Shown: one piece after another, positions 43,872 to 52,902 of the stretch
Layout of the letters: each line of letters opens with the position of its first letter
Position numbering within the stretch: position 1 is the stretch's first letter
DNA from: Clostridium sp. AM30-24
GTDB taxonomy: Bacteria; Bacillota; Clostridia; Lachnospirales; Lachnospiraceae
Direction: 5' to 3'
Length of the DNA stretch: 64,000 bases
NCBI RefSeq assembly: GCF_003480435.1
Contig: NZ_QUJB01000001.1
Span: 310,001-374,000, forward strand
Position numbers and translations under genes: made by a program
The notes under the pieces: generated by a model
The model's input: only the letters and a program-made list of their open reading frames with translations
Database searches by the model: none
What the model was told of the DNA's origin: nothing

Positions 43872-46328
43872 TCAATCGTTTTTCATCACTCCGATGCCTT
43901 TTCTAACAGATTTTGTACTGATTTTACTGTAATTTAACGCTTTCTCAATACACTCCGGAACCGTATCTCCCATGATCCGGTAGACCCGTTCATCCACAGT
44001 TCCATTTCCGGAGGAAAAGGCGCTGTCGGATTTTATGGACACATCGATCTCGATTCCCATCTCATAGGTGCAGAGGCGGTTTCTGTCAAGCATGATCTCC
44101 GGCGCACTGGCGGAAAGAATCTCCTCGATCTTCCTTCGGTTCTCCTCTGACCCGTCATTTACGATGGTGATCATCTTCTGACCGCCATAAGAAACAGCCT
44201 TCAATTCCGTTTCTGCCGTCACTCCCCCGCTTTTTTCGCTGATCGGGACGTCCTCTCCTGTGACCGCATTCTCCCCGGCTGCAGTACTCTCATACTCCAT
44301 CGGATACAGGATCTTTACCTGTGTGACATCATCCGCAGAGAGCTTCGCTGTCACATCCGTGCCCGCCTGCTTTAAGAGGGCAATAGTCTTTGTAAAGGAC
44401 GGATAGACCGGAACAAAGTTCACTATCTGCATATCTTCCATCTGGAATCCCTGGGAAGTATAGCCTCTCTGGCTGCTGATCGCGCCGAGATACTCATTCT
44501 CCGCCTTTGTGAGAAATCTCAGTGCTGCCACCGGAACCTCGACGGCTCTCTCATTGATGGTGAGCCCTGCCAATTCCTCCTGATACGCCGCAAGGATCTC
44601 CGCGCGGAGTGTGTCATCCGCACTCACCTCAAGGATACCACGGTCTGACAGCCAGTAGATCCCCGTGATATTCTCCGGCTGATAGGACATCACCGGATAT
44701 GTGCCATCCTTGTACTCCTTCATCGCATAGATCTCATCCAGAGTACTGCCAAGAACGGAACGGGTGATCCGGTAAGAACGATAAACCGTCTTTCCATTTT
44801 TCTGCCGGTAGCCTGCCTGAACATAGATCATATAGCCGCCGTCATTGCGGTAGCTGTAGGAGCTGTCGCCTTTTATCTGCTGGTTTCTCTGCTGCTTCGC
44901 GTTCTCTACCGCCTTTTCCGCAAAGGCACGGACTGCAGCGTAATCGGTAAGCTTCATATTTGCGTCCGCGTAATCACTTGAATTCATATAGCGCCAACGA
45001 TACGAATCACCGCTCCGGTACGGAAGCCCGCAGTCCGGCTCATTGTCAAGGTTCAGGTCGATGGATGCGGATACGAAGTCCTTTTCGTCCGGAATATAGG
45101 AATCATATCCAAAAACGTCCATCCAGAAGGTCCCCACCACCAGAATAGCTATAACGCCGCCGATCACCGTCTGGACCGGATTTGCAAAAAGCTTCGTGAA
45201 ATCAAAATGATAAATGATCTCGATGAGGCAGCTCGTAAGTACAAGTCCAAGTACAAAGCCGACCGCTGCCCATACGCCGCTGTAGTAGATGCTCCATAAG
45301 AATACCGTCGTGGTCACGGTCATCGGAATGAGAAGCAGAATCTTGATCGGCGCCTGAGTCTTCTTAAATGACATGGCCTTTCCCGCCGCCTCCGACGGTC
45401 GGATCCTATAGAGGACCAGTGCGATCCCGGTGAGGATCACCGCCGCAAAGATCCCGAGCCCGCAAAGCTTTAAGAGCTCTACGCCGCTGTCAGCGGTACT
45501 CTGCAGCTCCATCTGGATCCTGGAAAATCCATAGTCGATATCGTCATAAAACTGGTCTGAGTGGAACGCATCAAGCCCCGCGCCTGCCAGTTTTGTGAAA
45601 TAGCCGATGGGGGAACCGTATTTTGCAAGCCAATACACATCGCCTTCTCTTCCCCGTGTCACAAAGAACAGGGATTTTAAGCCCTCGATCAGCAGGGAGA
45701 CCGCCGGCAAATATCCGTACAGAACGCCTGCGCCGAGGATCGAGATAAAGAGATTCCCTGTGAGAAGCACCGCAATCACCATCACCACATAGATCAGGAG
45801 AAATCCGATCATATTGACCGCGAAGGAAGCAAACATCATCTTGAAAAGATTGCCCGCCGCGATCCCGTTTCCGCAGAAAATTCCAAACGCCGCGAACATG
45901 TTAATCAGGTAAGCGGCCAGAATGATCAGGAATCCGTCAAGGAATTTCACTGTAAACAGCATCTCCCTCTTCACAGGGAGGCTGTTGTAAAAATCGATCT
46001 GTTTCTTTGAGTGAAGATACAAAAATCCTGTGAGTCCGAGAATCATCGCTGCTGCTCCGACCACCATGAAGAGGGCATAATTTTCAAAACCCAGGATCTC
46101 ACCGGCAAGCCGCAGGATCTTCGTCTGGCGCAGTGCCTCCGGCACCATATTCTCGTATCCGGTTCCGGAGATCAGCCATTGTTTGTACTGGTTTCCGATC
46201 TCTCCGATCCCCATGGCTGCAGCCATCGGCATCGCAAAAAACAGCGCCAGAACCGAAAAACCAATGGCCCAGAGTCGACGCTTCAGGTCCTCCTTCATAA
46301 GTTTAAAAAATAAGTTTCTTGATGTCAT
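43872..46328 (-). CDS. ABC transporter permease with large extracytoplasmic domain
   Basis: 818 residues from the Met of MTSRNLFFKLM (GGAGG upstream within the end of the ATPase gene). The N-terminal 400 residues hold roughly ten membrane helices, with LHSKKQIDFYNSLPVKREMLFT after the second helix resembling ABC-2 exporter permeases. Residues about 420-818 form a hydrophilic, probably extracellular domain I cannot assign. It overlaps the ATPase gene by 26 bases. With the GntR regulator it forms a YtrA-type export unit, possibly for antimicrobial peptide resistance or wall stress; substrate unknown. Confidence 0.82.
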   Translation of the reverse strand: MTSRNLFFKLMKEDLKRRLWAIGFSVLALFFAMPMAAAMGIGEIGNQYKQWLISGTGYENMVPEALRQTKILRLAGEILGFENYALFMVVGAAAMILGLTGFLYLHSKKQIDFYNSLPVKREMLFTVKFLDGFLIILAAYLINMFAAFGIFCGNGIAAGNLFKMMFASFAVNMIGFLLIYVVMVIAVLLTGNLFISILGAGVLYGYLPAVSLLIEGLKSLFFVTRGREGDVYWLAKYGSPIGYFTKLAGAGLDAFHSDQFYDDIDYGFSRIQMELQSTADSGVELLKLCGLGIFAAVILTGIALVLYRIRPSEAAGKAMSFKKTQAPIKILLLIPMTVTTTVFLWSIYYSGVWAAVGFVLGLVLTSCLIEIIYHFDFTKLFANPVQTVIGGVIAILVVGTFWMDVFGYDSYIPDEKDFVSASIDLNLDNEPDCGLPYRSGDSYRWRYMNSSDYADANMKLTDYAAVRAFAEKAVENAKQQRNQQIKGDSSYSYRNDGGYMIYVQAGYRQKNGKTVYRSYRITRSVLGSTLDEIYAMKEYKDGTYPVMSYQPENITGIYWLSDRGILEVSADDTLRAEILAAYQEELAGLTINERAVEVPVAALRFLTKAENEYLGAISSQRGYTSQGFQMEDMQIVNFVPVYPSFTKTIALLKQAGTDVTAKLSADDVTQVKILYPMEYESTAAGENAVTGEDVPISEKSGGVTAETELKAVSYGGQKMITIVNDGSEENRRKIEEILSASAPEIMLDRNRLCTYEMGIEIDVSIKSDSAFSSGNGTVDERVYRIMGDTVPECIEKALNYSKISTKSVRKGIGVMKND

Positions 46329-47202
46329 ATCCTGCCACCTCCGTTTCACTGATAAAGATCTCTTCCAAAGACAGCGGGATCAGCTCGAAGAACAGCGGTT
46401 CGCACGCCGCCATCTGCCGTTCTACATTCTCCCTCGAACCGCGGACGGTGATCGTCGCAAGACTTCCCCTGTATTCTGTCTTTAAGATATCAAGCTCCGT
46501 AAGATCTTCCACTTTTATGCCGGGTTTTAAGACACACTGGATCTTGTGAATGTTTAACTTCATATCGTCCAGATCCTTGGAGAGCAGGATCCCGCCTTTG
46601 TGCAAAAGGCCGACATGATCACAGATATCCTCCAGCTCTCTCAGGTTATGGGAGGCGATGATCGGAGTCAGATTCCGCTCCGCCATATCGCTCGCGAACA
46701 GGCTCTTTACCGCCTGACGCATCACCGGATCAAGACCGTCGAAGGTCTCGTCGCAGAAGATATAGTCCGTCCCCGCGCAGATTCCGTAAATGATGGAAAG
46801 CTGTTTTTTCATTCCCTTTGAGAATGTGGAGATCTTTCTCTTTTTGTCCAGATCAAAGGACTGTAAGAGATGGAAAAATCTTGGCTCATCAAAAGCCGGG
46901 TAGATAGACTTATAAAATTTCATAAGCTCCAACGGGGTTCCGTTAGCGAAAAAATACTGGTCATCTGAGATATAAAAAAATCTCGATTTCACCGACGGGT
47001 TCTCGTACACGTTTTCACCATCGATCAGCACTTCGCCCTCATCCGGTTTTAAGATTCCGCTGACCATACGCAGAAATGTACTTTTCCCGGCACCGTTCGT
47101 TCCGATCAGTCCGAACACACTGCCGTCCCTGATCTTTGCGCTGATGTGATCGACCGCCAGAATATCATCAAACCGTTTTGTCAATCCCTTTGTCTCGATC
47201 AT
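46303..47202 (-). CDS. ABC transporter ATP-binding protein
   Basis: 299 residues: Walker A GTNGAGKSTFLRM, a degenerate signature FSKGMKKQLSI, Walker B YIFCDETFDGLD, and H-loop ASHNL. The C-terminal 80 residues form the extra domain seen in exporter ATPases of the YtrB/CcmA kind. It starts in a 4-base ATGA overlap with the GntR gene and runs into the permease gene, so all three are one operon. Confidence 0.94.
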   Translation of the reverse strand: MIETKGLTKRFDDILAVDHISAKIRDGSVFGLIGTNGAGKSTFLRMVSGILKPDEGEVLIDGENVYENPSVKSRFFYISDDQYFFANGTPLELMKFYKSIYPAFDEPRFFHLLQSFDLDKKRKISTFSKGMKKQLSIIYGICAGTDYIFCDETFDGLDPVMRQAVKSLFASDMAERNLTPIIASHNLRELEDICDHVGLLHKGGILLSKDLDDMKLNIHKIQCVLKPGIKVEDLTELDILKTEYRGSLATITVRGSRENVERQMAACEPLFFELIPLSLEEIFISETEVAGYDIKKLIF

Positions 47203-47588
47203 TCGTCTCCACCTCCGTTCCTCTTTGCCGCTTTATACTGGATCTCTACCATATTTTTGATCTCATCGCCGGGAATTCCCACCCGGATCGCCTCATCGAT
47301 CATATCACTCACCTGAAGAAGAACTTCCTTCTTCCTGTTTTCCTTCATTGCTGTATTATCTGCCACAAAACTTCCCTTTCCCTTCACTGTATAAATATAT
47401 CCCTGCCGCTCCAGTTCCACATAAGCGCGCTGGATCGTATTCGGGTTGATCGACAGCTCCATCGCAAGAGCCCTCACCGATGGCAATGGTTCATTCTCCT
47501 TTAATACGCCAAGAAGCATCAGTTCTTCCAGCTTTGAGACCACCTGTTCGTAAATGGGGCGGCGGTCTTTGTAATCTAATATGATCAT
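47199..47588 (-). CDS. GntR-family transcriptional regulator (YtrA subfamily)
   Basis: Short 129-residue regulator from the Met of MIILDYKDRRPIYEQ (AAAGGAGG at 6 bases). A winged helix-turn-helix covers residues 10-75 (LPSVRALAMELSINPNTIQRAYVELERQGYI), followed by a short helical dimerisation tail rather than a ligand domain, as in YtrA. It heads the ABC exporter operon and has an inverted repeat directly at its own promoter, so it probably represses itself until an inducer or stress relieves it. Confidence 0.92.
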   Translation of the reverse strand: MIILDYKDRRPIYEQVVSKLEELMLLGVLKENEPLPSVRALAMELSINPNTIQRAYVELERQGYIYTVKGKGSFVADNTAMKENRKKEVLLQVSDMIDEAIRVGIPGDEIKNMVEIQYKAAKRNGGGDE

Positions 47589-47640
47589 AGGTATCCTCCT
47601 TTCTGTGCATTGTAGTGTAAGTCCGACACAGCCATATACC

Positions 47641-47679
47641 AAAAAGTGCTCACGCAAGCAAGCTTGCAACACACTTTTT
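47641..47679 (-). promoter_or_regulatory. Leader hairpin with T run before gntR
   Basis: On the transcript: AAAAAGTG / CACTTTTT outer stem, inner GCAAGC-TT-GCTTGC stem with asymmetric internal loops. It resembles an intrinsic terminator placed between promoter and gene, so it may attenuate the operon. Confidence 0.55.
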
Positions 47680-47712
47680 CGCATATGTCTGTGCATGTCT
47701 CAACTGTTTTAC

Positions 47713-47733
47713 TGTATTATCACTCTTAATACA
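47713..47733 (-). promoter_or_regulatory. Candidate GntR autoregulatory operator
   Basis: TGTATTA-N7-TAATACA, a perfect 7-base inverted repeat immediately downstream of the -10 box of the gntR promoter, spanning the expected transcription start. Confidence 0.7.
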
Positions 47734-47736
47734 CTT

Positions 47737-47765
47737 AGTATAGAAAAAAGGACCTGCAATGTCAA
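47737..47765 (-). promoter_or_regulatory. Consensus SigA promoter of the gntR-ABC operon
   Basis: TTGACA and TATACT with a 17-base spacer. The -35 box lies inside the terminator hairpin of the preceding lipoprotein gene and the spacer includes its T run. Confidence 0.8.
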
Positions 47766-47784
47766 TGAACATCACAGGTCTTTT
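47744..47784. terminator. Terminator after the lipoprotein gene
   Basis: GGACCTG-C-AATGT / ACAT-C-ACAGGTC stem flanked by A6 and TTTT, functional in either direction. It closes the dlt-like operon and closely resembles the terminator after nifJ. Confidence 0.85.
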
Positions 47785-47798
47785 CTCTTACAAAATTC

Positions 47799-48392
47799 TT
47801 ACGCTTCCGGTGTGATCGCCGTGTACTCAACAGAATCGATCACTCCGTCCGTCACAAGGAACTGGAGCCTGGACTGATCCTTCGTGTAAGTATAAGCGCC
47901 GAACTCTTCCTCATAATCGGTACCGTATGCCGCTTCCATCTCCTCTTTTGTGGAACCGATATGGATCCCTTCCGGTGTGGAGACGGTATCATCAACAAAA
48001 TAAACCGAGTTCACATTATCCTTACCGTTTAACGGGTATGTATAGAGATCGAATCCCGGATAAGAATACGTCTTATCAAGGCCCTTGAAGGCACAGCTCG
48101 TCGTCTCAGCATAGTTTTCCCACTCTCCGAGTCCCTCGAGGATCGGAGCCGCATCTGCGTTCATCGCGATCACCGTGTCACCTGCTACGAAGGTGAAGCC
48201 GGTAATCTCTGCCTCCTTGGCGCTCTCAGATGCTTCCGCCGTCGTCTCAGCAGCCTGACTGCTCTCTGCCGCCGTTGTCTCGACAGCCTCTGTCTTTGCA
48301 GCCGTTGTGCTTCCGGCACCACTGCCGGAGCCGCAGCCTGCCATGGACAGCGCTGCTGTCATAAGAATCATTGTGAACATTGTTTTTTTCAT
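47799..48392 (-). CDS. Secreted lipoprotein, function unknown
   Basis: 197 residues. A type II signal peptide ends in the lipobox LSMAGC (Cys20). A Ser/Thr/Ala/Glu-rich linker covers about 21-60, followed by a beta-rich globular domain of about 135 residues that I do not recognise. AGGAGG precedes the ATG, 45 bases after the stop of the DltD-like gene with no clear terminator between, so it is probably the last gene of that operon and displayed on the outer membrane face. Confidence 0.8.
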   Translation of the reverse strand: MKKTMFTMILMTAALSMAGCGSGSGAGSTTAAKTEAVETTAAESSQAAETTAEASESAKEAEITGFTFVAGDTVIAMNADAAPILEGLGEWENYAETTSCAFKGLDKTYSYPGFDLYTYPLNGKDNVNSVYFVDDTVSTPEGIHIGSTKEEMEAAYGTDYEEEFGAYTYTKDQSRLQFLVTDGVIDSVEYTAITPEA

Positions 48393-48437
48393 AATCTTCT
48401 CCTCCTGTCGTCCCGGATTCTTCCGGAATCTGCCATT

Positions 48438-49508
48438 TTATTCTTTATCACTGTTGAACATCTTCAGATACCCGTAGGTGTCAAGCTCCTCCTGCTGCCT
48501 TTTCTCCATATCGTAATAGGCAGCGCATTTCTCTGCCCACACAGAAGCAATCTTCTCGTCATTGCGTCTGTCCGGAACCTGAAATTCCTCGCGCAGGATC
48601 TTTCCGAAATATGCTCCCATCTTTTCTGCTCCGGAAAGATTTAAATGGAGTCCGCCGTCATACGTATCCTTCGTAAAATCGATCCCGACCTCGTCTGTGA
48701 GATCGAGGAAATTATAATAGGGAAGCTCATACGTCTTCGCATACTCCTCGATCTGATCCTCCCACTCATCGTACCACGCCGGATATAAGCTCGGCGCCTT
48801 CACAAGGATCAGCTGAATCCCCTTCTCCTCACAGAGCTTCCGCATTTTCTCCAGATACTTCCAGGAATTCTCACCAAACTCATAATTGGCAAGCTTCTTC
48901 GGCTTTGGGAACGTCTGCGCCGGCTTCACATCGATCCGCATATAATATCCACTCTGGGAGACTGGCCGTCTCGTAAACAGATATTTAAAATCATCTGATG
49001 TGAGTTCCTGCCATCTGGAGTGGTAGCGAAGGATCGGGAATACATAGTCCGCAAACTCCTCGTCCTCCATCATGGAGGCCCTGATATCATCCACCTTCGA
49101 TTTTGACCACTTCATTCCGTCTAAGGTCATCCGGTTATACGCCTCCTTCTGGGGCGTATCATACTTCATTGAGAGCACATTGAATACAACGACCTCAGGC
49201 TTTTCATACTCAAGTGTCTCCTCCAACAGGTAATAGGACTGCCAGATCAGCTGCTGGGCACTTCCCCTGATGTAGCTTGTGATTCCGTAATCCTCCCACA
49301 TGGTGATCGGGGAGAAATTCTCGTAGACTTCGCAGTCCCCGACAAAGATGACATCATGATCCGTCGTTTCCTTATAATATTCAGAGATCAGTGCGCCTTC
49401 CACGATGTCTCCCATATATTTCGGCATCAGAAGCCGCTGTAACAGCCATAAGCTTCCCAGAACGACCAGTCCGAGTCCCAGGAATACCGATATCGATCTT
49501 TTTTTCAT
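48438..49508 (-). CDS. DltD-like SGNH-fold membrane protein with Cys in place of Ser
   Basis: 356 residues: one N-terminal membrane helix (about 7-27) then an extracellular domain of SGNH hydrolase type. Block I reads FVGDCEVYENF, so Cys59 occupies the position of the usual nucleophile Ser (GDS); the C-terminal block GGLHLNLSGA supplies the His, with an Asp just before. In DltD-type systems this protein acts with the MBOAT protein in transferring an acyl or alanyl group to a surface polymer. A Cys nucleophile would be unusual but chemically workable. AGGAGG precedes the ATG. Confidence 0.8.
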   Translation of the reverse strand: MKKRSISVFLGLGLVVLGSLWLLQRLLMPKYMGDIVEGALISEYYKETTDHDVIFVGDCEVYENFSPITMWEDYGITSYIRGSAQQLIWQSYYLLEETLEYEKPEVVVFNVLSMKYDTPQKEAYNRMTLDGMKWSKSKVDDIRASMMEDEEFADYVFPILRYHSRWQELTSDDFKYLFTRRPVSQSGYYMRIDVKPAQTFPKPKKLANYEFGENSWKYLEKMRKLCEEKGIQLILVKAPSLYPAWYDEWEDQIEEYAKTYELPYYNFLDLTDEVGIDFTKDTYDGGLHLNLSGAEKMGAYFGKILREEFQVPDRRNDEKIASVWAEKCAAYYDMEKRQQEELDTYGYLKMFNSDKE

Positions 49509-49520
49509 ATTCCCTTCCTC

Positions 49521-51113
49521 CTAAAACTGATTGTAAATGAACTGGCTGGAATCAAAGCCAACACCGTAGGCACCGAAAATAAGCACGGCAAGGAACAGAC
49601 CGTACCAGCATGCAAACCGGACGATCAGCGGTTTTGCCGCAATCTTTTCCCGCACACTTCCGCTCCTCTGGATCAGGCTCGTCACAATAAGGATCAAAAG
49701 CCCGACGAACAGGATCAGATAATCCGCTGCCGCAAGCCCCAGTGTCTGAAATCTTCCATCAAAGAGCTGCGGGATCCTCGAATGTACCAGCATGTTTCCA
49801 AACATCCGGAAGGTAAGCGGAACATCCCGGTAGCAGTCAAACATGCGGAGCGAGCTCATGAGCAGGATCGTCCTTGCGACCTGAAACATCTTATACCACA
49901 GCGTTCCATCCACGGAAAAATGTTTATGGAACCACTTGTAACACGGTTCCAGCTCCTGTGAAACCATGAGGACCACAAAGTTCATCATTCCCCAGACGAT
50001 AAAATTCCAGGCCGCCCCATGCCAGATTCCCGTCGCAAACCATACGACGGCGCTTGCTGTGTAGACCGGCATGCGCTTTCCAATGTACTCGCCGAAATGC
50101 TTTCTCGCAAATTTATTGAACTTCAGCATCGGTTCCGATACAGAGATCGGGTAGAAAATGTAGTCCGTAAACCATGTCCCCATCGTGATATGCCAGCGTC
50201 TCCAGTATTCCGCGATATTTTTCGAGAAATACGGGCGATGGAAATTCTCTTTCAGGTGGATCCCAAACAGCTCCGCCGTACCGATGGTGATGTCGATTCC
50301 GCCGGTAAAATCCGCATAGAGCTCCAGGGCATAGAACATCATTCCCAGAAATACATAGATCCCATCATAAGTCGCCGGGTCATGGATGATCATGTTGACC
50401 GCGGTCAGGATCCGGTCGGCGATCACAAGCTTTTTAAAGAATCCCCACAGGATCCGCTGAAGGCCAAAGGAAACTGCCCTCCGGTCAAACTTGTGATCCG
50501 CCCACATATCGTCAGACACATCGTCAAAGCGGCTGATGGGGCCCTGAATCACCTGAGGGAAGAAAGAAATAAACAGCGCAAAAGAAAAAAGCCCTTTTTT
50601 CGCCGGATATTTTCCACGGTAAACATCCACGAGATAACCCACAGCCATAAATGTATAGAAGGAGATCCCCATTGGAAGGATCATGTTCTTAAAGCTGATC
50701 GGCTCTCCCGCATGGAATTCGTCCAGAAAAAAATTTATATTAGCAATGGCAAAGTTCGTATACTTTAAAACCGCAAGAATTCCCAGATTTAAGAAAAGAC
50801 ATGCGAGCATCCATTTTCTCTGGATCTTTTTCATCCCCGCTTTATAGGCCTTTCTTTCTTCCTTTGTGAGTTTCGCTTTATTTTCCTTTATATACGCGGC
50901 AGAGATCTCCCCGTAATGACCGATCTTTAATGCAGCAAAATAAGTGGTCACGGTCGTCACCATGATAAAAATCAGGTTTTTCGGACCGGACCAGTAGTAG
51001 AACAGATAGCTGGCCGCCAAAAGCAGCTGCCACTGGAACCTTCTGCACAGTGTGTAGTAAAGAACCAGAACAGCCGCTAAAAATGCCAGAAATCCGTAGG
51101 ATGTAAATAACAC
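49521..51113 (-). CDS. MBOAT-family acyltransferase (DltB-like)
   Basis: 530 residues with about eleven membrane segments. The family signature is clear: RPYFSKNIAEYWRRWHITMGTWFTDYIFYPI and the active-site His in GIWHGAAWNFIVWG. MBOAT proteins of this branch (DltB, AlgI) move acyl or D-alanyl groups across the membrane from a carrier protein. The carrier gene ends 3 bases upstream and the SGNH gene follows after 12 bases. Confidence 0.92.
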   Translation of the reverse strand: MLFTSYGFLAFLAAVLVLYYTLCRRFQWQLLLAASYLFYYWSGPKNLIFIMVTTVTTYFAALKIGHYGEISAAYIKENKAKLTKEERKAYKAGMKKIQRKWMLACLFLNLGILAVLKYTNFAIANINFFLDEFHAGEPISFKNMILPMGISFYTFMAVGYLVDVYRGKYPAKKGLFSFALFISFFPQVIQGPISRFDDVSDDMWADHKFDRRAVSFGLQRILWGFFKKLVIADRILTAVNMIIHDPATYDGIYVFLGMMFYALELYADFTGGIDITIGTAELFGIHLKENFHRPYFSKNIAEYWRRWHITMGTWFTDYIFYPISVSEPMLKFNKFARKHFGEYIGKRMPVYTASAVVWFATGIWHGAAWNFIVWGMMNFVVLMVSQELEPCYKWFHKHFSVDGTLWYKMFQVARTILLMSSLRMFDCYRDVPLTFRMFGNMLVHSRIPQLFDGRFQTLGLAAADYLILFVGLLILIVTSLIQRSGSVREKIAAKPLIVRFACWYGLFLAVLIFGAYGVGFDSSQFIYNQF

Positions 51114-51116
51114 GCC

Positions 51117-51344
51117 TTACTCCTCGTCAAGACGGCGGATCAGGTTCCAGATCGCCTCCGCGGAGTTGAAATTTTCCGGCACGATTTCATCAGCCGGGAT
51201 CGTAACGTCAAATTCGTCCTTGATCTGTGTGATCAGTGTCACGATGTCGAAGGAATCAAGAATTCCGTCGTCGATCAGGGTATCACAGGACTCGAAGTCC
51301 ACATCTTCGTGTAAATCAGATAACATATCTAAAAGTTCATTCAT
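51117..51344 (-). CDS. Acyl/alanyl carrier protein (DltC-like)
   Basis: 75-residue acidic four-helix carrier. The Ser in GILDSFDIVTLI is the predicted phosphopantetheine attachment site. The neighbourhood (adenylating enzyme upstream, MBOAT downstream) makes it the carrier of the activated group in this operon rather than the fatty-acid ACP. GGAGAGAGG precedes the ATG. Confidence 0.9.
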   Translation of the reverse strand: MNELLDMLSDLHEDVDFESCDTLIDDGILDSFDIVTLITQIKDEFDVTIPADEIVPENFNSAEAIWNLIRRLDEE

Positions 51345-51362
51345 GGTTTCAGTTCCTCTCTC

Positions 51363-52877
51363 CTATAAATTTGCACACCGGTTTTTTAATTCCATCCGGT
51401 TCAGTTTTCCGTTTGCCGTGAACGGCATCTCTTCGATCTTCTCCACGAGATTCGGGATCATGTAGCGCGGAAGCTTTTCCTTTAACGCCTTGATGATATC
51501 CTTTCCCTCTGCGTCACCGACATAGAACAGAACGATCTTTTCCCGCTCCTTGTCATAAACGCAGCAGGACATTCGGATCCCTGCCATCTGGTTCACATGG
51601 ACCTCGATCTCTCCAAGTTCGATCCGGTGTCCCATGTGCTTGATCTGGTGATCTTTTCTCGAAACAAACACGAGTTCTCCAAACTCATTGTATCGCCCGA
51701 TATCGCCAGTCCGGTAGATCAGCTCCGGATAGCAATCGTTTAACGGGTTCTGGACGAATACCTCCTTCGTCTTCTCCGGGTTTCTGTAATATCCCAGAGT
51801 CACGCAGGTTCCTCGGATGCAGATCTCACCGGTCTCTCCCTCTCCCGCCGGCTGATCCTCATCATTTAAGAGAAGGATCTCCGTATTCTTAAAGGGGCGT
51901 CCGATGGGGATCACGTCATCCGGGCCAAATTCCCGGTTGACCCTGTAATAGCAGGACATTCCGGTGCACTCAGTCGGTCCGTAAAGATTCGTAAACTGTG
52001 CCTCTGGAAGCGCATGTCTCCAGAGATTGAACTGTTTGATTGGGAAGACCTCACTTCCGAATGCCACCGTGTGAAGGTACTTCGGTACAACCTTGTCAAA
52101 GGTTCCCATAGATGAAATCATCGTCAGCGCCGATACGACCCAGCACACCGTATTGATGTGGTTCTCGTTCAGATATTCCACCAGCTTCACTGGGAACATA
52201 AACAGACTCTTCGGTACCAGATATGTGGTAGCCCCAAACATCATGGTCGGGTACAGTTCCTTTAAGCAGGCGTCAAAATAAAGCGGTGACTGGTTTCCAA
52301 AGACGGTCTCCCGGTTAAATCCAAGGACCTTGGAAAGATTCTCCACATAATCGAGAACAGACCTGTGGCAGGCCGCAACGCCCTTCGGGACTCCGGTGGA
52401 GCCGGAGGTAAATACGATGTAGATGGGGTCCGTGTCCATAGAAGCCTCGCGGATCTCTGCCAGCTTCTCATCCCGGATCTCCGTCTTCACTGCATCCTCA
52501 AACCTGAGAGTCCGGCCTGAAAAGCCGATCTTTATCAGCTTCTTCTCCGTATACGCGTCACAGATCATCAGACGCGGCTTTAATGTCTCAAGGATCAGGG
52601 ATACGCGGTATTCCGGCATCTCCTCATCAAAGGGAACATAAAAGCACCGCCCGTAGACAGCGCCGTAAAACGCGGCAACTGCTTCCGGGCTTTTCTTCAT
52701 ATAGATCACGACCGGTTCCCGGTAAAAGCCTTCACGGGACAGATAACTTCCGATCGCACGGGAATACCGGAAGACCTCCGCAAAGGTCAGTCCATGTTTT
52801 CCATCGGTATAGGCAGTTTTATCCGGAACTTCTTTCACCGTTTTTTCGAGATATTCCAGAATATTTGTCTGTATCAT
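51363..52877 (-). CDS. Amino-acid/acyl adenylating enzyme (DltA-like)
   Basis: AMP-forming ligase of 504 residues from the Met of MIQTNILEYL (GAGG 8 bases upstream). Core motifs are FTSGSTGVPKGV, NLYGPTECTG, YRTGDIG, and the C-terminal NGKLNRMELK with the catalytic Lys. It would activate a substrate with ATP and load it on the adjacent carrier. The pocket region reads SPLYFDACLKELYP and NTVCWVVSALT, which differs from what I remember of DltA, so D-alanine is likely but not certain. Confidence 0.88.
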   Translation of the reverse strand: MIQTNILEYLEKTVKEVPDKTAYTDGKHGLTFAEVFRYSRAIGSYLSREGFYREPVVIYMKKSPEAVAAFYGAVYGRCFYVPFDEEMPEYRVSLILETLKPRLMICDAYTEKKLIKIGFSGRTLRFEDAVKTEIRDEKLAEIREASMDTDPIYIVFTSGSTGVPKGVAACHRSVLDYVENLSKVLGFNRETVFGNQSPLYFDACLKELYPTMMFGATTYLVPKSLFMFPVKLVEYLNENHINTVCWVVSALTMISSMGTFDKVVPKYLHTVAFGSEVFPIKQFNLWRHALPEAQFTNLYGPTECTGMSCYYRVNREFGPDDVIPIGRPFKNTEILLLNDEDQPAGEGETGEICIRGTCVTLGYYRNPEKTKEVFVQNPLNDCYPELIYRTGDIGRYNEFGELVFVSRKDHQIKHMGHRIELGEIEVHVNQMAGIRMSCCVYDKEREKIVLFYVGDAEGKDIIKALKEKLPRYMIPNLVEKIEEMPFTANGKLNRMELKNRCANL

Positions 52878-52902
52878 CTTTCGTTCCTCACTGTATTTTT
52901 TA

